DNA of 64,000 nt from Argyresthia goedartella (lineage: Eukaryota; Arthropoda; Insecta; Lepidoptera; Argyresthiidae), in assembly GCA_949825045.1 (NCBI GenBank), contig OX463813.1, forward strand, positions 1,984,001 to 2,048,000, given 5' to 3'. Position 1 is the first letter of the stretch; the number at the start of each line of letters is the position of its first letter. The notes under the pieces were generated by a model. That model was given only the letters and a program-made list of their open reading frames with translations. It did not search any database and had not been told where the DNA came from. A program made the translations under genes and the position numbers. Shown here in pieces: positions 1 to 10,002 of this stretch.

Positions 1-441
1 CCCTTCTTTATTTTGAATCGAAAGGGAAAGGGTGCCCGATCCACTAAATGCTATTTGTGCCTCTTTGTATGCCTAAGATATAAGTGCTTGCATCTTGAGG
101 CGGTATGCGATTTAAGTAAAGATGCGTTTATTATGACGTTACGTAGATTTGTCGCGCGCCGCGGTAAGCCAGCGGAAGTATTTTGTGATAATGGCCGGAA
201 TTTTGTGGCAGCTGCTAAAGAATTAACCTCTTTCATGAAGTGCAACAACGAAATTATTTCTGACTTTGCCAGTCAAGAAGGCTTTAAATTCATTTTTACG
301 CCTACCTACGCTCCTCACTTCGGTGGCATCTGGGAAGCTGGTGTGAAATCCGCAAAACACCATATAAAGCGTGTAATGGGAAATAGTCACCTAACTTTTG
401 AAGAGATTTCTACTCTATTTGCGCAAGTGGAGGCGATCTAA
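1..441 (+). pseudogene. BEL-1 integrase core, 5' part beyond the window edge
   Basis: Part of the DDE integrase of a BEL/Pao LTR retrotransposon, the enzyme that inserts reverse-transcribed DNA. Visible are the second catalytic Asp in a FCDNG context near residue 59 and the catalytic Glu in GGIWEAGVKSAKHH near residue 107, both in the spacing usual for BEL/Pao. The zinc-binding N-terminus and first Asp lie outside the window. The frame ends at 441 in AIT-like sequence followed by an out-of-frame continuation, which fits a single-base deletion near 437. The next frame (453-884) continues the same protein. Family assignment is firm from motif order; activity is not expected. Confidence 0.88.
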
Positions 442-452
442 ACAGTCGTCCC

Positions 453-884
453 TTGTGCCCAATTTCCTCATCCCCTAATGACCTCCTTTCCCTCTCCCCA
501 GGGCACTTCCTCATTGGAAGACCACTCAATGCACTACCATCAAAGACTTTGGGAGACTATAAGGAGAGCCATATGAATAGATATGCTCGCGTCGAAAGGC
601 TCAGACAGCATTTTTGGCAAAGATGGCAACGCGAGTATATATCGGAACTGCAACAACGTACAAAATGGAAGGCAAACAAAGATAAGCTAAATGTTGGCGA
701 TCTAGTTCTGATTCACGATGAAGCCGCCCCTCCGCTCTGCTGGCGTCTTGGTCGCGTGCTCCGGTTGTTCCCTGGACCAGATGGGATTTCCCGAGTCGCT
801 GATGTAACGACGACCCGCGGAACATATCGAAGACCTCTAGTTCGTCTCTGCCCTTTACCAACGGAGCAAGATCTTCAGGGTTGA
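453..884 (+). pseudogene. BEL-1 integrase C-terminal region (DUF5641 type)
   Basis: Continues the integrase at 1-441 in another frame. It contains the HFLIGRPL motif, a WQRWQREYISELQQRTKW block and the RLGRVLRLFPGPDG block that mark the C-terminal DUF5641 region of BEL/Pao pol. The stop at 882-884 is probably the natural end of pol because a polypurine tract and an LTR follow at once. The apparent start is a non-ATG codon and is not a real initiation site; this is the second half of one disrupted protein. Confidence 0.86.
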
Positions 885-898
885 AAGAACCTACCCTT

Positions 899-1190
899 TC
901 AACGGGGGGAATATGTCTAGGCGCCTGTTCAGAAACCACTCACGCCGCAAGGCGCATCCTTGCTATCATTTTTTGTCAGGCGTCTTCAATTAGATATAAC
1001 GCTTCACGCAGTGTGCTATCAAGCTACCTTCACATATTTTTATTCAACTAAATTTACTGTTTTGGATTGCCTTTTGTGAGAACATTTCTGTTATAAAATT
1101 ACTAAAATTCCATCATTAAAGTCTGTAAATCGGATTTGGGTTTCATTGGACTTCTAACGAAGCCCCATAGTATCAGCGAAGACACCTACA
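899..1190 (+). mobile_element. BEL-1 polypurine tract and 3' LTR
   Basis: Fifteen bases after the pol stop lies AACGGGGGGAATA, a polypurine tract that would prime plus-strand synthesis. The LTR is read as beginning TGTCTAGG at 914 and ending CACCTACA at 1190 (277 bp), giving the usual TG...CA ends. The left boundary is well supported by the tract. The right boundary is inferred only from the CA and from the change of sequence character, as the partner LTR is outside the window. Confidence 0.62.
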
Positions 1191-1541
1191 TATTGTGACG
1201 CCTTATGATAAGGGGTGGCATTATTGGTTCAATTCAACAGTGAGTCACTAATTCTTTTAGCAGCATGCATGCTTGGACAAGTATTTATTTCATCTCCCGA
1301 AGAATTGAGGAAACTTCTCAAAGAAATGCCACTCTTCAACGAAGCAAAATGAACCTAGTAGCACTATAAAGTGGAGACGAACAAATTGACTGAGTCACTA
1401 CAGAAGCAAGCTCCGTAAATGCCTTCTCATGAGTGGATTTCAGCTTTGGATTCCCATCGCCGTTAGATTGGCTGCAGTGCACAAATATCAATTGTCACCA
1501 AAAAATGGGCTTAGGCAGTATCCGGTTGCTAGATTCAAATT
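1191..1541. other. Unassigned 350 bp between LTR and mariner end
   Basis: No reading frame of note, no tandem repeat and no tRNA-like fold recognised. It lies between the BEL-1 LTR and the mariner inverted repeat, so it is the local insertion target or an older unrecognised repeat. Confidence 0.4.
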
Positions 1542-1591
1542 ATTAGGTCCTTACATATGAAATTGGCGTTTCGCTGTACTGGCCACTTTGA

Positions 1592-2605
1592 TCTCAAATA
1601 TCTCCTCTAATTCCACCAATTGTCATTGAGATTCCGGTAGATTGGACTCATGAAACCATCAAAACCATGATACTATCCTTCACCAAGAACTTCCATCTAG
1701 CATATAAAGGTCGCAATAAGGTAGCAGTTCACTGTTACACCGCCACAAGTCACCAAGAAATCAAGGACGGACTCATTACTAAAGAAGTAGCCTTCCACAC
1801 ATACAGTCGTAAGGATGTAAAACTATCTAAGGTCGTCAAACGTGGCCATCCAGCCTCTGTCGAAAGTCTCATCCCTGAAGAACTGGCGAGTCTTGGCTAC
1901 AAGAATGCCTCAGTCACGAAAATGAAGTGTAAAAATACAGACTCACCTTACCCACCATTCTTGATCCAGTTACCAGCTGGCACTGACATGACAAAATTCC
2001 GTATGTTAAAGCATTTATGTCATTGTGTGATTTCGATCCAACGTTACAAGCCCAACTCAACTAGTGGGACTCAGTGCTATAGATGCCAACGATTCGGACA
2101 CGCTGCAAAAAACTGCAATCTAACTGCTCGTTGCGTAAAGTGTACCGAACTACATTCCTCGAAGGATTGTCCAAAGACGGATCGTGCACTCCCAGCCCGC
2201 TGTTGTAACTGCAACGAGGAACACCCTGCTATTTATTCAAAATGCAAAGAGCGTGATGAATACTTACAACGCACTCAAAGAAGCCGAGGAACCAATCTCA
2301 CCCGTGTACCCGAAATAACAAAAGCTCCGCCCACATCTCAATTGAATTACAATCAAGCATGGACAAATACTATTACAACGCCAAAACAGAGAACCTACTC
2401 GCATGTAACCAGACATCAAGATCCAAACGAGTTCTTAAGGAAGAAAATAGGTTACGAAGATCCTAGTCAAAAACCCGACGATAGTACTTCAGAGATGCTA
2501 CAAATACTTTCAGTGATTAACAAAATAAAAAATCAGTTCGCTACATGCGACTCAATGGTTGACAAAGTCATACTTGTACTGACACATCTTGGGCAATACA
2601 TTTAG
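1592..2605 (+). pseudogene. Jky-1 ORF1, Gag-like zinc-knuckle protein (5'-truncated)
   Basis: Nucleic-acid chaperone of the element, packaging its RNA. The visible part has a PRE_C2HC-type region followed by three cysteine knuckles: CYRCQRFGHAAKNC, CVKCTELHSSKDC and CCNCNEEHPAIYSKC (about residues 137-200 counted from the ATG at 1667). The ATG at 1667 is probably internal, since homologous-looking sequence is open upstream of it to about 1592. The stop overlaps the start of the ORF2 frame. No internal stop codons are seen, so the truncation is the main defect. Confidence 0.84.
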
Positions 2606-2624
2606 TGCAAACGCTCTTAATCTA

Positions 2625-4052
2625 ATGTACTGGAATGCAGATGGCATTCGGTATCAAATTCATGATATTCTTGATCTACTCCTAGACCTATCAATAGACA
2701 TTCTTGCGGTAAATGAGACAAGACTATCCACTAATGCCCTGCTAAATACTCCCGGTTATGTGTGCTATCGGCAGGACAAACACCCCAATAACGGCAAAGT
2801 TCAAGGCGTAGCCCTACTAATTAAATCGGACCTTCAACATACACGAATATCCATTCCAATTACCCAAACGATGGAATCCATCGGTGTTCGAGTAATATTG
2901 TCAGGTTATGAGTATTCAGTAATTGCAGCCTACCAGTCACCTAACTCAGAGATCTCTACTTCTGACCTGGATATTTTATTGAAACTAGGCCCAAGAGTTC
3001 TTATCATGGGTGATCTCAATGCGAAGCATACACTTTGGAATTGTCCCTCCTCCAACAATCGCGGCAAAACGCTTGTAAACCACAGGCTAGATAATGACTT
3101 TATAATTCATGCCCCGGATAGTCCAACCCTTGTACATTATAACCCAGATAATATCCCATCTACCCCAGATTTGTGCTTAGTGAAAAATGTTACAAATATC
3201 TCCGGCCTACTAACGGTACCTGCCCTCTCCTCAAATCACCTCCCCGTGGTCTTTACCCTCGAAGGCACCCCCTTACGTGAAACTATGAGGCTTTTTAACT
3301 ATCCCAAAGCTGACTGGACCAGCTTCCGCTCATTTCTTAACGAAAAAATTTTCCTTTCCGCTAAGGTGTATGATTCTATCACCGACTTAGATAATGCTGT
3401 GAGTGATATTACCAACATTATCTCAGAAGCTAGAGATAGATTTGTACCCAAAGTGAAAATTTCTGACAGCCCTACTCCTTTGCCCCGGTTTATCAAAAAA
3501 TTAATAAGAAACAAAAACCGCCTTCGCAAACATGACCAACGTGAAACAAACCCAAATATTCGCAGATCCCTTAGAACAGCCATGAATAACCTCCAGGAAC
3601 AGATTAAAATAGCCATCCAAGCCCACAACGACAAAACATGGAATAAAAAACTGAGTAAAGTCGATAATCCCAGCTCCGGAAAAAGCTCCCACATTTGGAA
3701 ATTAGTTCGTTCCCTAAACCGGAAATCCTGTGTAATACCTCCCCTTAAAAATATTGATGGTTCGTTAACTAAAGATATTCACGACCAATCCAATGTTCTT
3801 GCAGAAACTTTCCACAATAACATGCTCCTCACGTCCAGCTGGGTCCCTTCTGCCGATACTGCTGGCATCGTTAATGGATCTGTTAACCTTTTAAGTAATT
3901 ATAGTCCTAATGATGACCCTATCTTGCATCCCATCCGTCCTAAGGAACTTTGGAAACACGTCCGTAGCCTCAAAAGTCGCAAATCCCCTGGACCCGATAG
4001 CATAACCAATATTCTGTTAAAAATCTGCCTCAAAAGGGTATTGTTTCACTGA
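2625..4052 (+). pseudogene. Jky-1 ORF2, endonuclease half
   Basis: N-terminal part of the ORF2 polyprotein. Apurinic/apyrimidinic endonuclease motifs are present in order: YWNADGI, AVNETRL (catalytic Glu), MGDLNAKHTLWNC (Asp, Asn), TPDLCL and SSNHLPVV (Ser-Asn-His). A linker and the first RT block, KSRKSPGPDSI, follow. The frame is lost close to 4018-4021, in a short A run; the RT continues in the next frame. The first ATG of the frame is at 2625; the open frame reaches further upstream over the ORF1 end. Confidence 0.85.
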
Positions 4053-5338
4053 CGAAAATTCTCAATGGATGCTTACGGACTTGTTACTATCCATCAGTCT
4101 GGAAGCTTGCTAAAGTTATAGCGATCAAGAAGCCAGGAAAGGAAGAGTCAGATCCTGTAAGTTACTGACCGATTAGCCTGCTTTCTACCCTGGGAAAACT
4201 GTACGAGCGGCTTATCTTCTCAAGGTTAGCACGTTACAGTGACCCTCACCTCTTGCCAGAACAATTTGGCTTCCGCAGAGGACATTCCACTGTCCAGCAA
4301 CTGGCACGTGTAGCTGAAAATATTGCTGACAACCACAACAAAAACAGCACTACAGGAATGTACCTACTCAATGTCGAAAAGGCCTTTGACACAGTCTGGC
4401 ATGACGGCCTAACGCATAAATTAATTGAAATAGGAGTCCCTCTAAAACTGGTCAAGCTTGTAGTATCCTACCTAGAAAATCGGTGGTTCAAAGTACATAT
4501 CGGTATCACCAAATCGGATATATACGGTGTCCCAGCAGGTGTACCGCAGGGCTCTGTTTTGGGACCCTACCTCTTTCTCGTTTATTTGAACGATATTCCT
4601 AAACAACCCCGTTCGCAGCTGGCCTGCTTTGCTGACGACACAGCTGTTTTTACTTCATCTGAGGATATTGATCTTGTCATAAGACGACTTGATATGTCCC
4701 TAGAACTCTTACATGAGTACTTCACTGAGTGGAAACTTAAACTTAATGGGTCTGAGACTGATGCTATCCTCTTTACCCGGAAACGTCAAATCCCCACACG
4801 ACAGCTCACCATTAATGGACACAAAATACCGTGGAAACAAAGTGTTAAATACCTCGGCATTATTCTGGACACAAAACTGAACTGGACGACACAAACAAAG
4901 GCACTACATCAAAAGGGAATTAAATCTTTATGTGGGCTAAGCCAGATCCTCAACAGACGATCAAATCTGAGCGCATACACCAAACTTAGGATGTACACTA
5001 CACTAATAAGGCCCTGTATCACTTATGCTGCTCCAGTATGGAGTAGTACTTGTGACTCAAACTTCGATAAGCTCCAATTAGTGCAAAATAAATCCCTAAA
5101 AACAGCTTTTAATACTCCCTTTTACACCAACCTTTCTAAATTGCATGGCAAAATTCAGCTCCCAAAAATAAAACCTTATGTACTAAACATGTCTCGAAAA
5201 TTTTATATCGATAAAAATCCACACCACAGCAATAGTCTTGTCTCATCTATCGGCAAATCACGTCTACATACTTTATCGTATGCTAATACTTATAAAAGTT
5301 ATAAGCTGCCCCATCACTATTTTCTAAACAGTGAGTAA
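4022..5338 (+). pseudogene. Jky-1 ORF2, reverse transcriptase half
   Basis: Continuation of the endonuclease half after a one-base frameshift. A TGA at 4166-4168 replaces the Arg codon of the conserved YRPISLL block. Downstream are EQFGFRRGHST, GVPQGSVLGPYLF, ACFADDTAVF (the two catalytic Asp of motif C) and the thumb region ending at 5338. In motif A the catalytic Asp of the usual LLDVEKAFD is Asn (LLNVEKAFDTVWHD), so the enzyme would be dead even without the frame defects. Confidence 0.87.
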
Positions 5339-5709
5339 ACTACGACGGCTCCTACCTATCTCTTGTCGCCATGGCCGGCCGTATGTCGTCGCCTAGCCGG
5401 GCAGTGTGTATTTGTTTTCTACATACCCGCACTTACGCGTATTGCGCGATGTGTTAGTATAGAAATGTCGATGTGAAAAGTATTCAACATATCAAGTTGA
5501 ATGCACCAGTATTTTATTGATATTATATTAAAATAGTTGAACACAATGTAAAATATTATATTAATTAAGCTGTTGAAAGTTTTAAGAGGTGCCTTAGCCT
5601 AACAAACAATACAATTTATATGTATACTCATAATGACGGTGTCTTATGTTGATATGTTAAAATGTATTTATCAAATAAAGAACTTTGAAAAACAAAAAAA
5701 CAAACAAAA

Positions 5710-5763
5710 CTACCTATGAGATGGCAAAAGTGTATAGATAGCAATGGTACATACTTTGATTAA
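5710..5763 (+). pseudogene. Mariner transposase C-terminus
   Basis: Seventeen codons and a TAA reading LPMRWQKCIDSNGTYFD, the typical C-terminal end of mariner transposases (family consensus close to LP.RWQK.ID.NG.YFD). It begins exactly where the A-rich tail of the Jockey element stops, which supports insertion of that LINE into the transposase gene. Far too short to be functional. Confidence 0.82.
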
Positions 5764-5842
5764 ATAAATATATTATATCTTAAAAAAAACGACTTTATGT
5801 TCCTCCCATGCAAAACGCCAATTTCATATGTAAGGACCTAAT

Positions 5843-6229
5843 ATAATTCCGCACTTCGAAAAGTAACTTACCAAACTACATCCTCGTCACAATACGAAAT
5901 ACGTTAACGATGTGATGATGATACGATGATGATTAAATCAAATAGGTATCTAATGAAATCATAAAACATTATCTCTCTCGCTCACTCTCCCATTTAATCG
6001 CGGTCACACTCGACCAACATCTTGGCTATGTTTTTTATATGGTCTTCATGTCATGGCGATAACGTCAAATAACATCTTTGAAAGAAACTGTCACGCACAC
6101 AGACCAGATATCAAGATAGACAGCGAAAGTCTACCTACTTCGCGTGTTTTTAATAGGTGGACTCCACTCATCCCGGCTCAGTCGCTCTCTGGCTGTTAGA
6201 ATGTAAGCCGTGTACTAATAAACATAAAA
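5843..6229 (+). promoter_or_regulatory. Possible promoter and 5' UTR of the THAP exon
   Basis: Unique-looking sequence free of recognised repeats. It contains a pyrimidine/GA run (ATCTCTCTCGCTCACTCTCC around 5970-5990) and leads without obvious interruption to the ATG at 6230. It is proposed as upstream region only because of position; no TATA box or initiator was confirmed. Confidence 0.25.
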
Positions 6230-6309
6230 ATGCCTTACTGTGCCGTTGTGAATTGCAAAAACTCAAGTTATGTTGTTTCCAAAGAAAACGACGGCGTTAC
6301 CTTTCATAC
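6230..6309 (+). CDS. Putative first coding exon of a THAP-domain protein
   Basis: Eighty nucleotides from ATG to a perfect GTAAGT splice donor (GT at 6310-6311). The peptide begins MPYCAVVNCKNSS and ends ...NDGVTFH, which matches the N-terminal half of the THAP zinc finger: Met close to Cys, C-x4-C (Cys4, Cys9), the NCKN block and the V(T/S)FH strand. THAP fingers bind DNA; they occur in host regulators and in P-type transposases. An intron directly after the FH block is common in such genes. The second half (the CxxH pair) is not seen downstream, where repeats take over, so the gene is either continued far away, broken by insertions, or a relic. Too short to be found by an ORF scan. Confidence 0.55.
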
Positions 6310-6906
6310 GTAAGTAATTTTATTTCTGAAATTCGCCTAATTTATTTAATAATAAATTATTTTAATTTCGAGTAGCGTCTCCCGTTTTTACTGAGATAGG
6401 TTGAACCATAGCGTATATTTTCCATGGAATTCATCCACTGCTGCTTCCACTTTACACAATTCATGGATATCTCTTTTGAAGCCCTCAATGAACAGTGAAG
6501 CAAACTTTACTTTCGTTAACCTTACAGTTGCATGGTACAGTGGATTTGCTCATTTTTCTGTCGATTTAATCATATAGCGTTGTACAATGCGACGATTCTT
6601 GCAAAATCGCTGGACGATTCGATTTTTTTGACGGAAGAATGATAATTCTGAGTTGCATTTTCATTACAATCTATATTTTAGTAGTAGAATAACGTAATAA
6701 ATTAGTTTAGTCATGCCTTAAAATTTAATCTTTTTTCTTGTAACTCAGCATAACATAGAAAATCGATTAGTAATTCATTCCTCTGTCGATGCAACATCGA
6801 TTCACTTCGAGAGAGGAATGAGTAGAAGACAGAGGAATGATTTGAAAAAAGATAAGTAGGTAGGTAGAAGAAGACTGAACAAGTAAATAGGTAATACTGA
6901 ACAAAA
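6310..6906 (+). other. Possible intron or intergenic DNA after the THAP exon
   Basis: AT-rich, no convincing frame. It starts with the splice donor of the THAP exon. Around 6779-6836 there are short direct repeats of GAGGAATGA-like sequence. No acceptor followed by a THAP continuation was recognised. Confidence 0.35.
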
Positions 6907-7058
6907 ATTTCAAGTTTGTTTGTAGAACTGCAAAAACTTTACACATTAATAGAAAAATTCAAAATTCAAATATTAGAATGAAAACAGTTTGGAAAATAAT
7001 AAACCGCGAAACTGGCAAAGTTATACCACGGGACAATGATTTCTGCCTAAAGATAGGT
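6907..7058 (+). pseudogene. D1 LINE fragment left of the C1 insertion
   Basis: Nearly identical to 29461-29612 of the better D1 copy: the linker between endonuclease and reverse transcriptase and the start of the frame MKTVW(Q/K)IINRETGK. It stops abruptly at ATAGGT (7058), where the tail of minus-strand C1 begins. The same D1 sequence resumes at 12831 with GGTGATGATG, so GGT is shared at both edges. This shows that C1 inserted into D1. Confidence 0.82.
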
Positions 7059-7427
7059 AAGAAATAGAAATAGAAATATTTATTTAAAAAATAAAAATAA
7101 GCAGGTTTCCAAAAGAACATTAATAAAGAAATAAAAACCTTAAACGCTCCAAGTATGATTAACTGTGGCCCCACACTAGGCAGAGCCTGTATCGTGGGTA
7201 CCATAATTATGATTCACAGATAGGAGATGGGAGTTCAGCGTGGGTACAATTTAATTATTAAGGACACAAAAACAACAGGAAAGAGTGGGTATTATAAAAG
7301 AAAATAAAACAAAAAGATAAAACACAGACTAACAAAACAAAGACAGACATTATTTTAAAACTTAAGAGTACTACAGCATATAATCATGTGGGACATATCG
7401 ACAGTATTTGCATAATGACGAAAATTC

Positions 7428-7793
7428 CTATTGAAGGACTCCTAAGACCATTTCAGTGGTATCGTATGTGAGGGATAGAAGCCATTTTTGACACTTACGT
7501 TTGACTTCAAAACTACTACAATTTCTAAAGTTACAAAAACTGTTGGCCTTTTTGTACATGTAAGGATGAAGAAAATCAGGGAATCTCTGCGCAAAGGTAG
7601 TGTAGACAGCGTTAATAGGAACCTTGTAGGTCCGTTGCATTAGAAGTTTGTTGTATACAGGAGAGTTGGTTATATTTTTATGAACTAAAATAACAGACCT
7701 CAGAATAAAAAGCCTCCGGATACTAAGTATATCATTTTCATCATGTATTAGATCAGTGGGGTAGTTTTTTGGTTTCCTATACATAACTTTCAA
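7428..7793 (-). pseudogene. C1 reverse transcriptase C-terminal region, first copy
   Basis: End of the C1 polyprotein (…KVMYRKPKNYPTDLIHD… to …DTTEMVLGVLQ). It is in the same frame as 7824-8495 but separated from it by TAA stops near 7803 and 7822. The first is shared with the second copy, the second is private to this one. The stop at 7428 is taken as the natural end because the 3' UTR and tail follow. Confidence 0.78.
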
Positions 7794-7823
7794 TACCGAA
7801 CGTTAAGCTCGCTCTGCGTCTAT

Positions 7824-8495
7824 TTAGATTGTCTTACTACATCCACCCCATACCGAAATACAGTAGGTAAGAATCGACTCACATATAGCCGTATACACTC
7901 CCTTTAGGAGTCCATAGTCGGCACAGTTTCGCAATTGTTTCATGATGTAAATAATTTTACGGATTCTGGCTGTCAATGCTTTTATATGGTCTCTAAAGTT
8001 CAGATTTTTGTCAAGTATTATGCCTAGGTATTTAATCGATGTAGTATTTTGTATCTCAGGACATTGACATTGGGTAGAGATATTTCCGCATTTGTGAACT
8101 TTAATGTTGGGCAACGCTGGTGGCCCGGAGGCTTCGGTCTTATAAAAGCACAGGTACTTAGTTTTTGCAGTGTTCAGAGTAAGCAAGTTTTTTCGTAACC
8201 ATGTTGCTACATTGGACATACCGTTTTCAGCACTAGCAAAGACATTATTCCAGGAGGTATCGTTAAAAATTATGGCGGTGTCATCAGCATAGCAAAATAG
8301 GTCAGCTTTGGGTAGATTTATACTATATATGTCATTAATGTACATTAAGAAAAGAGTGGGGCCTAAGATACTGCCCTGTGGAATACCAAAGCTAACGGGT
8401 TCAAGTGGGCTAATATGTGTACCCACTTTTAGACATTGGAGTCTATTTGTGAGGTAGCTTTTAAACCAAGCAAGAACAGTACCTCGAATCCCCAT
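7824..8495 (-). pseudogene. C1 reverse transcriptase palm and thumb, first copy
   Basis: Contains WFKSYLTNR, GIPQGSILGPTLF, the catalytic LFCYADDTAIIF and KYLGIILDKNLNF. Offset by exactly 2200 bp from the near-identical frame at 10003-10695. Motif A lies upstream at about 8560 (GVFLDLAKAFDTV). The RT here is split from its fingers by the MITE at 8601-8806. Confidence 0.85.
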
Positions 8496-8600
8496 GTTAT
8501 GTAGTTTGTTTAGCAGTATGGGTGTAGAGACCGTATCAAACGCCTTTGCCAGATCAAGGAAGACACCAATGCAGGGTCTACCTTCATCTAGAAAGGTACA

Positions 8601-8806
8601 ATCGAACCAACTGAATCATGACCCTTTTGCCTGATAATTCGTTTGAAACTTTCAAAATTGTAAGATCTATCAAAATGTCAGTGTCTAATCAAATGATAAC
8701 AAGTTCGTTACCAAGGAAATAAACCTTCAAGCGAATTTCGACCTACTTGCATTTGAGAGGTTTAGCAAAATAAGCTTATGGTGGGTCATGATTCAGATGG
8801 TTCGAT
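8601..8806. mobile_element. 206-bp MITE in C1, first copy
   Basis: Terminal inverted repeats of about 23 bp with one mismatch: ATCGAACCAACTGAATCATG... on the left and ...CATGATTCAGATGGTTCGAT on the right. The flank GTACA occurs on both sides (8596-8600 and 8808-8812) but only once at the empty site in unit B (AAGGTACATACACG at about 22600). Non-autonomous, no coding capacity; transposase source unknown. Confidence 0.85.
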
Positions 8807-9600
8807 AGTACATACACGTCTCACTAGTGAACTTACTGCGTCCTCAGTCGAGATACCCTTCCTAAAACCGAATTGACGGTGGTAGAGCAACCTGTTTCGT
8901 TCCAAAAAACTAATTAGCCGTTTGTTAACTACCTTTTCCAGTAATTTGGAGAAAGTAGGAAGTAACGAGATCGGACGGTAATTAGAGGGTTCATCTTTTG
9001 GCCCTGCTTTATGGATTGGGCAAACCAAAGCTGTTTTCCAGACCTCTGGGAATTCACCCGTTGACATACTAAGATTAATTATATGGGTCAGAGGTTTTAT
9101 CACAAAGTATTTTAGTCTCTTGATGATGCTATTGCTAGTACCATCTATTCCTGGTGCACTACTAGAGGAGAGACGTTGAATCATGCATGTGAGTTCTACA
9201 CTATCAGTCGGTTGTAAAAATATGGAGTGACCATTTGTTTGCTGATTTGACGTTTTTGATGCAAGACTTTCTTTGGATTCATTGGTATCGTTTAAAATAT
9301 TTGTGGCTAAGTGTTTACCTACGTTACTAAAGTACTTATTACATTTGCACAGAGAGGAAATAGGATCATTGGAGATATTCAAAAGTTCAGTGGCTATAGG
9401 GTTTTTTGTTTTTGAGTGACATATGTCTTTGATACAACTCCAGGGCTTCTTGGGGTCATTTTTGTTTTCTTCCAGTGCTTTCGACTCGTAATCACGTTTT
9501 AGATTGTATAAAAGATTATTGCAGTAGTTTCTATAACGAGAATAAGTCACCTTCAAAACATCGTTGTTGGGGTTTTTTCGCAATTTGTAATGCAATGCAT
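8807..9600 (-). pseudogene. C1 linker and RT fingers, first copy
   Basis: Reads from the post-endonuclease linker (LHYKLRKNPNNDVLKV) through SSSSAPGIDGTSN and SNYRPISLLPTFSKLLEKVV to HRQFGFRKGISTEDAV, the finger motifs 0-2 of LINE reverse transcriptases. It ends at the MITE. The upstream edge (9600) is the junction of the tandem duplication, so the endonuclease is missing from this copy. Confidence 0.83.
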
Positions 9601-9657
9601 ACGTCAAACGTAAGTGTCAAAAATGGCTTCTATCCCTCACATACCACTGAAATGGTC
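9601..9657. repeat. Inverted 57-bp filler at the C1 tandem junction
   Basis: This segment is the reverse complement of 7446-7505 lacking 5 bp. Together with the directly oriented sequence that follows, it forms a hairpin with arms of about 44 bp (9603-9646 and 9662-9705) and a loop of about 15 nt. It looks like a template-switch (snap-back) scar at the duplication joint. Confidence 0.85.
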
Positions 9658-9993
9658 GGTATCGTATGTGAGGGATAGAAGCCATTTTTGACACTTACGT
9701 TTGACTTCAAAACTATTACAATTTCTAAAGTTACAAAAACTGTTGGCCTTGTTGTACATGTAAGGATGAAGAAAATCAGGGAATCTCTGCGCAAAGGTAG
9801 TGTGGACAGCGTTAATAGGAACCTTGTAGGTCCGTTGCATTAGAAGTTTGTTGTATACAGGAGAGTTGGTTATATTTTTATGAACTAAAATAACAGACCT
9901 CAGAATAAACAGCCTACGGATACTAAGTATATTATTTTCATCATGTATTAGATCAGTGGGGTAGTTTTTTGGTTTCCTATACATAACTTTCAA
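9658..9993 (-). pseudogene. C1 reverse transcriptase C-terminal region, second copy
   Basis: Equivalent to 7458-7793. The natural end of the protein is lost here because the duplication junction falls within the last codons. It differs from the first copy at only a few positions. Confidence 0.78.
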
Positions 9994-10002
9994 TACCGAA
10001 CG

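Larger units (their letters stand above)
1591..5710 (+). mobile_element. Jky-1, 5'-truncated Jockey-clade LINE
   Basis: Two-ORF non-LTR retrotransposon. ORF1 is a Gag-like protein with three zinc knuckles; ORF2 carries an apurinic endonuclease and a reverse transcriptase. ORF1 is open back to a TGA at 1589, directly beside mariner sequence, so the element is 5'-truncated. After the ORF2 stop (5338) come 372 bp of untranslated sequence with AATAAAG near 5676 and an A-rich end at about 5690-5710, typical of target-primed insertion. No clear target-site duplication was found. Confidence 0.87.
1542..5842 (+). mobile_element. Mariner-type shell with a Jockey LINE inside
   Basis: A 29-bp sequence TTAGGTCCTTACATATGAAA... 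at 1542-1571 reappears inverted at 5813-5842, next to TA dinucleotides on both outer sides, as expected for a Tc1/mariner element. Just inside the right end lies the last part of a mariner transposase (5710-5763) in the correct orientation. Everything between about 1591 and 5710 is a Jockey LINE, so the mariner body was interrupted or replaced by that LINE. Only the inverted ends and the transposase C-terminus remain recognisable. Confidence 0.75.

Noticed and set aside
1191..1330. Possible start of a second LTR element after the BEL-1 LTR (TTGTGACGCC as primer site)
   Set aside because: The match to a primer-binding site is weak and no gag follows.
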